Shown: positions 1 through 5,812, counted from the first letter of the stretch. The stretch: DNA of 7,599 nucleotides from Betaproteobacteria bacterium (GCA_020047725.1 JAIFNM010000011.1:1-7599), one strand, 5' to 3'. Program-made: numbers and translations. The notes: generated from the letters alone by a model not told the origin.

Positions 1-540
1 ATTACCCGTTTGGGTGTGGCGCGCACCTTCCAGAATATTCGTCTGTTCAAGGAAATGAGCGTCCTCGACAATATCCTCGTCGCACAGCATATGCGTATGG
101 GGACCAATCTGCTCGAAGCTACGCTGCGCTTGCCCTCTTACATGAAAAAGGAACGGCATATCCATGAGCGCGCTCGTGCGTTTCTGGATGATGTGGGTTT
201 GAGTCAGCATGAACAGGACAAGGCAACCAGTTTGCCGTATGGCAAGCAGCGTCGCCTGGAGATTGCTCGTGCCCTGTCCACCGAACCCAAACTGTTGTTT
301 CTGGACGAGCCTGCCGCGGGCATGAATCCGCAGGAGTCGGTCGAACTGATGGACTTTATTCTGAAGATTCGTGACCAGTTCAATCTGACCATCGTGCTGA
401 TCGAACACCATATGCAAGTAGTCATGGGTGTCTGCAAGCGCATGTACGTACTGGATTACGGTGTAACCATTGCTCAGGGCACGCCTGAGGAAATTCAGAA
501 TAATCCCAAGGTTATCGAAGCCTATCTGGGGGTGGGTTAA
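1..540 (+). CDS. livG: Branched-chain amino-acid type ABC transporter ATP-binding protein LivG (5' partial)
   Basis: This is one of the two cytoplasmic ATPase subunits of a HAAT-family (branched-chain amino acid, amide or related acid) importer; it hydrolyses ATP to drive uptake through the LivH/LivM permeases. The frame is open from base 1 and begins ITRLGVARTFQNIRLF, so the start lies upstream. About 75 residues, including Walker A, are missing compared with the usual ~255. Visible motifs are the Q-loop (FQN), the LivG-type signature LPYGKQRRLEIARAL, Walker B with its glutamate (LLFLDEP) followed by AAGMNP, and the switch histidine in VLIEHH. The C-terminus (EAYLGVG) is typical of the family. 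The gene ends with TAA two bases before livF, so the two are surely cotranscribed. The family is clear. The actual substrate cannot be told from the ATPase, because related systems carry amino acids, urea, amides or aromatic acids. Confidence 0.95.
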   Translation: MTRLGVARTFQNIRLFKEMSVLDNILVAQHMRMGTNLLEATLRLPSYMKKERHIHERARAFLDDVGLSQHEQDKATSLPYGKQRRLEIARALSTEPKLLFLDEPAAGMNPQESVELMDFILKIRDQFNLTIVLIEHHMQVVMGVCKRMYVLDYGVTIAQGTPEEIQNNPKVIEAYLGVG

Positions 541-542
541 CA

Positions 543-1250
543 ATGCTATCGATCAAGAACCTCTCCGTCCATTACGGCGGAATTCATGCCCTGCGTGGCA
601 TCAGCCTTGATGTCCCGGCCGGAAAAATTGTCACGCTGATTGGTGCCAACGGCGCTGGCAAAAGCACAACACTCAATTCCATCATGGGCTTGGTCAAGGC
701 AGACTCGGGAGCCGTCAACTGGAATGATCAGGATATCTTTGGCGCCAAGACCAAGAGCATTGTCGAATCGGGCATTGTGCTTGTTCCCGAAGGCCGTCGC
801 GTCTTCCCCAACTTGAGTGTCGACGAAAATCTGACACTTGGTGCCTATGCCCGGAAGCAAATGGCTGAAATTGAAGCGGATCGTGATCGTGTTTTTGGTT
901 TGTTTCCACGATTGAAAGAACGATACAAGCAGAAGGCAGGAACTCTTTCCGGGGGCGAGCAGCAGATGTTGGCCGTAGGCCGTGCGCTGATGTCGAAGCC
1001 GACGGTGCTGATGATGGACGAGCCGTCGCTGGGTCTAGCGCCCCTGATCGTCGGCATGATTTTCGACATCATTCGACAGATCAACTCGACTGGAGTTACC
1101 GTGCTTCTTGTCGAGCAAAACGCCAAAGCGGCATTGGATGTGGCCGATACCGGCTACGTGATGGAAACCGGTACCATCAGCTTCTCCGGTAGCGGCAAGG
1201 AATTGCTGGCGGATGATCGTGTACGCAAGGCCTATCTGGGCGAGGCCTAG
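543..1250 (+). CDS. livF: Branched-chain amino-acid type ABC transporter ATP-binding protein LivF
   Basis: This is the second ATPase subunit, which pairs with LivG on the cytoplasmic face of the importer. The complete protein has 235 residues, the normal LivF length. Walker A is GANGAGKST (residues 34-42). The Q-loop position carries the LivF-typical VPEGRRVFP (about 81-89). The signature is LSGGEQQ (135-141), Walker B is VLMMDE (155-160, catalytic Glu160), and the switch position is Gln192 in LLVEQN, as is usual for LivF in place of the more common histidine. The C-terminal KAYLGEA matches the family. The ATG at 543 follows the livG stop by 2 bp and has a G-rich stretch about 6 bp upstream, inside the end of livG, that can act as ribosome binding site. 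It appears to be the last gene of the transporter operon, since palindromic non-coding DNA follows. Confidence 0.96.
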   Translation: MLSIKNLSVHYGGIHALRGISLDVPAGKIVTLIGANGAGKSTTLNSIMGLVKADSGAVNWNDQDIFGAKTKSIVESGIVLVPEGRRVFPNLSVDENLTLGAYARKQMAEIEADRDRVFGLFPRLKERYKQKAGTLSGGEQQMLAVGRALMSKPTVLMMDEPSLGLAPLIVGMIFDIIRQINSTGVTVLLVEQNAKAALDVADTGYVMETGTISFSGSGKELLADDRVRKAYLGEA

Positions 1251-1306
1251 CGACGTCAGGGGCAATGCGTAGCCATGTGATGCCCGGCACTGGTTTATTG
1301 ACACTT

Positions 1307-1332
1307 AAAAAACCACGTCCTATGGACGTGGT
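1307..1332 (-). repeat. Left copy of a perfect palindrome (terminator-like on the minus strand)
   Basis: The stem ACCACGTCC (1312-1320) pairs perfectly with GGACGTGGT (1324-1332) around a TAT loop. On the minus strand the stem is followed directly by five unpaired T residues (1311-1307), giving a textbook intrinsic terminator shape in that direction. On the + strand no T-run follows, so it is a poor terminator for livF. The sequence recurs with small changes at 1558-1580. Confidence 0.8.
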
Positions 1333-1338
1333 CATCGC

Positions 1339-1359
1339 CTGACTGGCTTTGCCTGTCAG
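1339..1359. repeat. Imperfect palindrome
   Basis: CTGAC (1339-1343) pairs with GTCAG (1355-1359). After one T-T mismatch, GGC (1345-1347) pairs with GCC (1351-1353) around a TTT loop. It lies 6 bp past the left copy of the main palindrome. It is weaker than the others and could be incidental. Confidence 0.45.
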
Positions 1360-1527
1360 AGCAGCAATTCGAACGTTTGTCTTTGTAGTGGCGTCGTCAT
1401 CAGATTTTCAGGCAGAAAGAGATGTGAGTACGTTTGCAAGACATCGTGCGCTTGTTCAGGGTTTTGAAGGTGCTGCTTATCGGGGCTGAATGCCGTTCCC
1501 CGAAACCGAAAATCGGCGAGTCTGCGC

Positions 1528-1548
1528 GTAGGCACCCCTATGGGGTGC
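1528..1548 (+). repeat. REP-like unit: GTAG followed by a perfect hairpin
   Basis: The tetranucleotide GTAG (1528-1531) immediately precedes GCACCCC (1532-1538), a TAT loop and GGGGTGC (1542-1548), a perfect 7-bp stem. A conserved GTAG or GGAG directly 5' of a hairpin is the hallmark of REP sequences mobilised by RAYT (TnpA-REP) transposases. The assignment rests on form only, because a single copy is visible here. Confidence 0.5.
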
Positions 1549-1557
1549 ATGGAGCAA

Positions 1558-1580
1558 AACCACGTTCTACGAACGTGGTT
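1558..1580. repeat. Right copy of the perfect palindrome
   Basis: AACCACGTTC (1558-1567) pairs perfectly with GAACGTGGTT (1571-1580) around TAC, a 10-bp stem. Compared with the left copy at 1312-1332, one stem pair has changed from C-G to T-A on both sides and the loop from TAT to TAC, so pairing is kept. Both copies are preceded by AAAA and followed by CAT (after an extra T here), so similarity extends a little beyond the stem. Confidence 0.8.
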
Positions 1581-1712
1581 CATTTACATGTCAGGCGTGA
1601 GGCGGCTAGTTAAGCGGACTGCGTGTTCGTGCTGATGTCTGAGTCTTATTGCGGCACCAGGGAGCCCGGCGGATTAAGATATCGCCTTCAATCTTTTACC
1701 ACGAGAAAAGCC

Positions 1713-3326
1713 ATGACCGTGAAAATCATAGCGTCAACTCCGTCAGCATACGCCTATCCGCTGCTCATCAAGCAGTTGCTGCACACCCCCATGGCTACGG
1801 CGCTGGATCAGGAAATTACGTACCAGGGAAAGGTTCGTTACTCTTATCGTACGCTGCGTGAGCGGATCGGTCGTCTTGCCAGTGGTTTGGCTGCTCTTGG
1901 GGTCGAATCGGGACAAACCGTAGCGGTCATGGATTGGGATAGCCATCGCTATCTCGAATGCTTCTTTGCCGTACCGATGATGGGTGCCGTACTGCAAACG
2001 GTCAACGTGCGCCTGAATGCCGAGCAGATCCTCTACACCCTCAATCACGCCAAGGCCGACGTTCTCCTGGTTAACCGCGACTTCTTTCCACTACTTGCGC
2101 CAATTGTGGCCCGCTTGGAAAGAGTGCGGCATTTTGTGCTGATCGATGATGACCATGCGCCGCTTAACAGCCCGGTCAGCTTTGCTGCAGAGTACGAAAA
2201 ACTGATTGCGGATTCCGATGCTAATTTTGTTTTTGAGGATTTTGACGAGAATGCGCAGGCAACAGTCTTCTACACAACAGGCACCACAGGATTGCCGAAA
2301 GGTGTGTACTTCAGCCATCGCCAATTGGTGCTGCACACCCTACACCGTGAAGACGTCTACATGCCAATCACCCCGATGTTTCATGTGCACGCCTGGGGCT
2401 TCCCTTATGTTGCGACCCTGCTTGGTTTGAAACAGGTCTATCCCGGCCGTTATATGCCCGGCACTTTGTTGCAGTTGATTACTGAAGAGAAAGTGACGTT
2501 CTCGCATTGCGTTCCATCGATCATGCAAATGCTATTTAGTCACCCGAACTCTAACGCCTTTGACCTTTCCGGCTGGAAGGTCCTCATCGGCGGTTCGGCG
2601 ATGTCGCCGGGTTTGGCAAAGGCATCACTCAAGCGTGGAATTGACCTGCTTACCGGCTATGGCATGTCCGAAACCTGCCCGGTACTATCGATTGCTCATC
2701 TTCACAGCGAGGATTTCCAGTCCTCGGAAGAACAACAAATTACTTTGCGTTGCAAAACCGGGCTACCGCTACCGCTTGTTGATATGCGCGTAGTTAGTTC
2801 TGAAATGGCCGATGTGGCGCATGACGGCAGTGCAACGGGCGAAGTGGTGGTGCGCTCGCCGTGGCTGACTCAGGGCTATCTGGATGCTCCGCAGGCCTCG
2901 CAGGAATTGTGGGCTGGCGGCTATCTGCATACCCAGGATATCGGTCATATTGACGCTCGTGGCTATTTGAAAATCACCGATCGGATCAAGGACGTGATCA
3001 AGACAGCCGGCGAATGGACTTCGTCGCTTCAACTGGAAGACGTCGTGACTCAGCACGAAGCTGTTCTGGAAGTCGCTGTGATCGGAGTGCCTGATGAGAA
3101 ATGGGGCGAGCGGCCATTGGCGCTGGTTGTATTGAAGCAGGATTTCGAGGGCCGGGTGACGGAGCATGCGGTCCGTAATTTCGCGGCACACCTTGTGGAT
3201 AGCACCGGCGTTTCGCGTCATGGCGTTTTGTTGCAGGTTCGTTTTGTCAAAACATTGCTCAAAACCAGTGTAGGCAAGATCAACAAGCGCGAAATGCGCG
3301 AAGCTTACGAGAAGCAGGTGCTTTAG
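1713..3326 (+). CDS. AlkK-like fatty-acid--CoA ligase (AMP-forming)
   Basis: This is an ANL-superfamily acyl-CoA synthetase: it joins a carboxylic acid to ATP as an acyl-adenylate and then transfers the acyl group to CoA. From the ATG at 1713 it has 537 residues, the usual size. Visible motifs are the phosphate-binding loop FYTTGTTGLPKG (186-197), PMFHVHAWG (221-229, characteristic of AlkK-like medium/long-chain ligases), GYGMSET (315-321), the ribose-binding Asp409 in QDIGHID, the hinge TDRIKD (422-427), KTAGEW, and the A10 catalytic lysine (Lys522) in SVGKINKRE. A GTG at 1623 would add 30 residues, but these look unlike the family. The ATG has GAGAA five bases upstream, so it is preferred. 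The gene lies downstream of livF on the same strand but is separated by the palindrome cluster, so cotranscription is uncertain. The acid used (medium- or long-chain fatty acid, or possibly an aryl acid) is not decided by the sequence. Confidence 0.9.
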   Translation: MTVKIIASTPSAYAYPLLIKQLLHTPMATALDQEITYQGKVRYSYRTLRERIGRLASGLAALGVESGQTVAVMDWDSHRYLECFFAVPMMGAVLQTVNVRLNAEQILYTLNHAKADVLLVNRDFFPLLAPIVARLERVRHFVLIDDDHAPLNSPVSFAAEYEKLIADSDANFVFEDFDENAQATVFYTTGTTGLPKGVYFSHRQLVLHTLHREDVYMPITPMFHVHAWGFPYVATLLGLKQVYPGRYMPGTLLQLITEEKVTFSHCVPSIMQMLFSHPNSNAFDLSGWKVLIGGSAMSPGLAKASLKRGIDLLTGYGMSETCPVLSIAHLHSEDFQSSEEQQITLRCKTGLPLPLVDMRVVSSEMADVAHDGSATGEVVVRSPWLTQGYLDAPQASQELWAGGYLHTQDIGHIDARGYLKITDRIKDVIKTAGEWTSSLQLEDVVTQHEAVLEVAVIGVPDEKWGERPLALVVLKQDFEGRVTEHAVRNFAAHLVDSTGVSRHGVLLQVRFVKTLLKTSVGKINKREMREAYEKQVL

Positions 3327-3358
3327 TCAGAAGTCGTCTCGTCAGCCAAGACCATCAC

Positions 3359-3889
3359 ATGAATCGTATCTGCCCCAATTGCCAATACATCCGCAAGCCC
3401 ACTGACAGGGCGCCTGAATGGCAATGTCCCGAGTGTGAAATTGCGTACAACAAAGGCGCAGGTGCTGCCGTGACTGAGGGTTATGGGCGTTACGCTACCA
3501 CCACCGTAGCCAAGCCGGCAGCCAGCCTTGGTTTGGCCAAATGGATTGTTTTGCTCATCGTGCTTGGCCTCGTTATTTGGGCCGGCCGGTCGCTATGGCA
3601 GCCGGCTGCAGCGATATCAAAACAGGGCGCGCCGCTCGCCGGGCAACCTGAAGTCATCCTCTACGCAACGGACTGGTGCGGCTACTGTGCAGCAACCCGC
3701 GATTTTTTTGCCGCTAACGGCGTACGCTATTCGGAACTGGATATTGAAAAATCCCGTACTGCTTCTGAAGAGCATCGACGTTTGGGCGGCAACGGGGTCC
3801 CGCTTGTCCTAGTCGGCGACAATCTTGTTCACGGTTATAACGAAGCTGAATTGCGAGCCTTGTTACGGCCCTGGTTGAGAAAATCCTAA
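3359..3889 (+). CDS. Membrane-anchored glutaredoxin-like protein with N-terminal zinc ribbon
   Basis: This 176-residue protein has three parts. Residues 5-26 hold two CPxC knuckles (Cys5, Cys8, Cys23, Cys26), a probable zinc ribbon. Residues about 62-76 (WIVLLIVLGLVIWAG) form one hydrophobic membrane helix after a flexible Ala/Thr-rich linker. Residues about 97-175 form a glutaredoxin fold with the redox motif WCGYC (Cys107, Cys110), GVP with the cis-proline (Pro148), and a C-terminal GY followed by a helix, as in NrdH/GrxC proteins that reduce disulfides or glutathione mixed disulfides. If the zinc ribbon is cytoplasmic, the glutaredoxin domain would lie in the periplasm; this orientation is inferred. 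The ATG at 3359 has no strong ribosome binding site. The gap of 32 bp from the ligase suggests cotranscription with possible translational coupling. No partner or target is evident. The domain order is seen directly and the function is only a family-level guess. Confidence 0.85.
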   Translation: MNRICPNCQYIRKPTDRAPEWQCPECEIAYNKGAGAAVTEGYGRYATTTVAKPAASLGLAKWIVLLIVLGLVIWAGRSLWQPAAAISKQGAPLAGQPEVILYATDWCGYCAATRDFFAANGVRYSELDIEKSRTASEEHRRLGGNGVPLVLVGDNLVHGYNEAELRALLRPWLRKS

Positions 3890-3936
3890 AGAATTCCAGA
3901 GCTTGCAGGTTGGTTTTCAAGATGCTTTCCTAAACC

Positions 3937-3973
3937 CTGTTTTTTTTGTGAAAACCCCTGTATAATCCGCGCC
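3937..3973 (+). promoter_or_regulatory. Promoter of tRNA-Gln, stringent-type discriminator
   Basis: A perfect -10 hexamer TATAAT lies at 3961-3966, followed by a GC-rich stretch CCGCGCC (3967-3973) where the discriminator should be. Such discriminators are typical of stable-RNA promoters repressed by ppGpp in proteobacteria. The -35 region is poor: TGTTTT at 3938-3943 (17-bp spacing), inside a run of eight T residues (3940-3947). Transcription would begin around 3972-3975 and leave a leader of roughly 33 bases, part of which (3974-4002) can fold into a small hairpin, for RNase P to remove. Confidence 0.7.
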
Positions 3974-4006
3974 TCGCTTGCTAGGACTCGTTTAGTGAGC
4001 GACAGC

Positions 4007-4083
4007 TGGGGAGTCGCCAAGTTGGTTAAGGCACCGGATTTTGATTCCGGCATTCGAAGGTTCGAATCCTTCTTCCCCAGCCA
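4007..4083 (+). tRNA. tRNA-Gln (anticodon TTG)
   Basis: A full cloverleaf is visible. The acceptor stem TGGGGAG pairs with TTCCCCA, with a G-T wobble at the seventh pair. The D arm is GCC...GGC. The anticodon stem CCGGA/TCCGG (4034-4038, 4046-4050) encloses the loop TTTTGAT, whose middle bases TTG (4041-4043) form the glutamine anticodon reading CAA and CAG. The T arm is GAAGG-TTCGAAT-CCTTC. The discriminator is G4080 and CCA is encoded at 4081-4083. It stands alone between the glutaredoxin-like gene and prs and has its own promoter and terminator. Confidence 0.97.
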
Positions 4084-4100
4084 TTCGGTTTCTTTCAAGC

Positions 4101-4137
4101 CGGGCAGGTAGTCAGCCTACCTGCCCGTTTTGTTTTT
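4101..4137 (+). terminator. Strong intrinsic terminator between tRNA-Gln and prs
   Basis: CGGGCAGGTAG (4101-4111) pairs perfectly with CTACCTGCCCG (4117-4127) around the five-base loop TCAGC, an 11-bp stem. It is followed by TTTTGTTTTT (4128-4137). It ends 36 bp before the prs ATG, so it either closes the tRNA transcript completely or acts as a partial stop within the prs leader. Confidence 0.93.
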
Positions 4138-4172
4138 ATCCAGCGCCTTTCCGGCGCCACAGGATGTGCGAT

Positions 4173-5123
4173 ATGGCCTATGACAGCCTGATGGTATTCA
4201 CCGGCAATGCCAACCCAAAGTTAGCTGCGGAAGTTGTCAGACGCCTGAGTATTTCGCTTGGGCGAGCCCATGTGGGCCGCTTCTCCGACGGCGAAATCAG
4301 TGTAGAAATTCAGGAGCACGTGCGCGGCAAGGACGTCTTCATCGTGCAGTCCACCTGTTCTCCGACCAACGAAAACCTGATGGAACTGCTGGTGATGGTC
4401 GATGCGCTCAAGCGCGCCTCGGCGGCGCGTATCACCGCGGCCATCCCGTACTTTGGTTATTCGCGTCAAGATCGCCGTGTCCGCTCGGCGCGTGTGCCGA
4501 TTGCCGCCAAACTGGTGGCAGATCTACTGGCAGCCGCTGGCGTTCATCGAGTGTTAACCATGGATCTTCATGCCGAGCAGATTCAGGGTTTTTTCAATAT
4601 CCCGGTCGACAACATCTATTCGCTGCCGATCATGCTGGCTGATGTGTGGAAGAAGCATTTTGAAGACCTCACAGTCGTTTCTCCAGACGTAGGTGGTGTG
4701 GTGCGTGCGCGTGCGCTGGCCAAGCGCCTCGAGTGCGATCTGGCGATCATCGACAAGCGTCGCCCGAAGGCCAATGTTTCGGAAGTCATGAACCTTATTG
4801 GTGAAGTTGAGGGCCGTACTTGCGTCATCATGGACGATATCGTCGATACCGCCGGAACGCTGTGCAAGGCGGCGGCTGCGCTCAAGTCCAAGGGCGCGAA
4901 ACGTGTCTTCGCCTACTGTGTGCATGCCGTTCTTTCGGGCGCGGCGATCAGCCGCATCAATGATTCAGTCCTTGACGAGCTGGTGGTGACCGATACCATC
5001 CCGCTCAGCGAAGAAGCCCAGATGTCGCCACGAATTCGTCAATTGTCGGTCGCTGACGTGCTGGCCGAAACGATTCGCCGAATCAGCAACGAGGATTCTG
5101 TTTCCTCGCTGTTTATTGAGTAG
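4173..5123 (+). CDS. prs: Ribose-phosphate pyrophosphokinase (PRPP synthetase)
   Basis: This enzyme transfers pyrophosphate from ATP to ribose 5-phosphate, making PRPP for purine, pyrimidine, histidine, tryptophan and NAD synthesis in the cytoplasm. The protein has 316 residues, the normal class I length. Motifs are the ATP-binding loop YSRQDRRVRSARVPI (96-110), the metal-binding histidine in DLHAEQIQGFF (131-141, His133), and the PRPP/ribose-phosphate loop DDIVDTAGT (221-229). The chosen ATG at 4173 starts MAYDSLMVFTG, as expected of betaproteobacterial Prs, and has AGG nine bases upstream. The ATG at 4164 would abut that AGG and is rejected, and the open frame upstream merely runs back through the tRNA gene. 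A small hairpin, GCGCC/GGCGC (4143-4157), lies just ahead of the ribosome binding site. No promoter fits between the terminator and the start codon. Confidence 0.98.
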   Translation: MAYDSLMVFTGNANPKLAAEVVRRLSISLGRAHVGRFSDGEISVEIQEHVRGKDVFIVQSTCSPTNENLMELLVMVDALKRASAARITAAIPYFGYSRQDRRVRSARVPIAAKLVADLLAAAGVHRVLTMDLHAEQIQGFFNIPVDNIYSLPIMLADVWKKHFEDLTVVSPDVGGVVRARALAKRLECDLAIIDKRRPKANVSEVMNLIGEVEGRTCVIMDDIVDTAGTLCKAAAALKSKGAKRVFAYCVHAVLSGAAISRINDSVLDELVVTDTIPLSEEAQMSPRIRQLSVADVLAETIRRISNEDSVSSLFIE

Positions 5124-5135
5124 TTTTTCTAACCC

Positions 5136-5159
5136 CCTGCCTGGTCGCGGGCAGGTTTT
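5136..5159 (+). terminator. Short terminator-like hairpin between prs and rplY
   Basis: CCTGCC (5136-5141) pairs with GGCAGG (5150-5155) around an eight-base loop, followed by TTTT (5156-5159). With only six pairs and four T residues it is likely a weak or partial terminator that lets some transcripts continue into rplY, whose ribosome binding site begins ten bases later. Confidence 0.65.
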
Positions 5160-5179
5160 GTATCAACCAGGAGCTATCC

Positions 5180-5791
5180 ATGTCATTTGAACTTATTGCA
5201 CAAAAGCGCACACTGCAGGGGTCCGGAGCGAGCCGCCGCCTGCGTCACGCTAACAAGGTCCCCGGCATTATCTACGGCGGGGCCGCCGAGCCGCTGATGA
5301 TCGAACTTCCGCACAACGACTTGCTGCTCGCGCTGCGCAAAGAAGCTTTTCACGCCTCCGTGCTGACGATCAATGTCGATGGCGCTGCGCAAAGCGTTCT
5401 GTTGCGTGACTCGCAGATGCACCCCTACAAACCGTTGGTTCTGCACGTTGATTTTCTGCGCGTTGATGCGACTCATGCGATTCACCAGAAGGTGCCGTTG
5501 CACTTTATCAATGCCGACATTGCTGTCGGTGTCAAGGTCGGTGGCGGTATCGTGTCGCACGCCATGAACGAAATTGATATCACTTGCCTGCCAAAGGATC
5601 TGCCGACGTTTATCGAAGTCGACCTGACGAATCTGGAAGCCGGGCACACCATCCACGTGTCCCAACTGGTCTTCCCGAACGGCGTCAAGCCGGTTACACA
5701 CGGTGACGATGACCCGGTTGTAGTGGCCATCACGGTCAAGAAGGCCGTCGCCGCTGAAGGCGAAGAAGGCGAAGCGGCTCCCGCAGCCTGA
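5180..5791 (+). CDS. rplY: 50S ribosomal protein L25, Ctc/TL5 long form
   Basis: L25 binds 5S rRNA in the large ribosomal subunit near the central protuberance. The 203-residue protein is the long (Ctc/TL5) form. The N-terminal L25 domain (about 4-92) has the family features RxxxGxGASRRLRxxxxVPGIIYGG and the strand HPYKPLVLHVDFLRVD. It is followed by the second beta domain (about 93-190), with GVKVGGGIVSHAMNEIDITCLPKDLP and DLTNLEAGHTIHVSQL. The tail is acidic and Ala/Glu-rich. The ATG at 5180 has an excellent ribosome binding site AGGAG (5169-5173) six bases upstream. It lies 56 bp after prs, with a weak hairpin in the gap. Many gammaproteobacteria have a shorter L25, and the two-domain form is usual in betaproteobacteria. 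The alternative name is general stress protein Ctc. Confidence 0.97.
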   Translation: MSFELIAQKRTLQGSGASRRLRHANKVPGIIYGGAAEPLMIELPHNDLLLALRKEAFHASVLTINVDGAAQSVLLRDSQMHPYKPLVLHVDFLRVDATHAIHQKVPLHFINADIAVGVKVGGGIVSHAMNEIDITCLPKDLPTFIEVDLTNLEAGHTIHVSQLVFPNGVKPVTHGDDDPVVVAITVKKAVAAEGEEGEAAPAA

Positions 5792-5812
5792 TCTTGTGCG
5801 TCTGAATGACAG

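Larger units (their letters stand above)
1251..1712. other. Gene-free stretch rich in short-loop palindromes
   Basis: No convincing gene is seen in these 462 bases between livF and the ligase. Between 1307 and 1583 there are four short-loop palindromes: 1312-1332, 1339-1359 (imperfect), 1532-1548 and 1558-1580. The outer two are near-copies in the same orientation and bound about 250 bp. A small minus-strand reading frame (1583-1356) runs through two of them but resembles no family I recognise. Two explanations are plausible: a REP/BIME-like palindrome cluster, or a decayed IS200/IS605-type element whose ends are hairpins and not inverted repeats. No transposase remnant could be recognised. 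From 1584 to 1712 I see nothing firm apart from the ligase ribosome binding site. Confidence 0.6.

Noticed and set aside
1298..1326. Perfect -35 hexamer TTGACA at 1298-1303 as a promoter for the ligase
   Set aside because: At 17-bp spacing the -10 position is TATGGA, only three matches, and it falls in the loop and stem of the palindrome. The ligase start is about 400 bp away.
1356..1583. Minus-strand 75-codon reading frame through the palindrome cluster, with a TYSHLF stretch near its C-terminus
   Set aside because: It starts inside the palindrome repeat and resembles no recognisable family. The short match to the TYSHLF ending of tyrosine recombinases lacks the preceding LGH motif and is probably chance.
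1336..1597. 8-bp inverted repeat CGCCTGAC (1336-1343) and GTCAGGCG (1590-1597) as element ends
   Set aside because: A match of this length is expected about once by chance in a region this size, and its position does not bracket both hairpins consistently.
1649..1680. Candidate promoter TTGCGG / TAAGAT ahead of the ligase
   Set aside because: The spacing is 20 bp and both hexamers are poor, so it cannot be supported.
1623..1712. GTG start for the acyl-CoA ligase, adding 30 residues
   Set aside because: The extra residues do not look like the family's N-terminus, there is no good ribosome binding site, and the ATG at 1713 has one.
4041..4083. tRNA-Gln 3' end as a phage or island attachment site
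   Set aside because: No duplicated 3' tRNA segment and no integrase gene were seen in the window.
3886..4098. Minus-strand reading frame with KDSNLRMPESKSGALTNLATP
   Set aside because: It is the antisense translation of the tRNA-Gln gene, a well-known source of spurious 'conserved' proteins.
4041..4172. Upstream extension of prs through the tRNA 3' half
   Set aside because: It is an open frame only by chance; known Prs proteins begin at the MAYDSLMVFTG equivalent and the ribosome binding site supports 4173.
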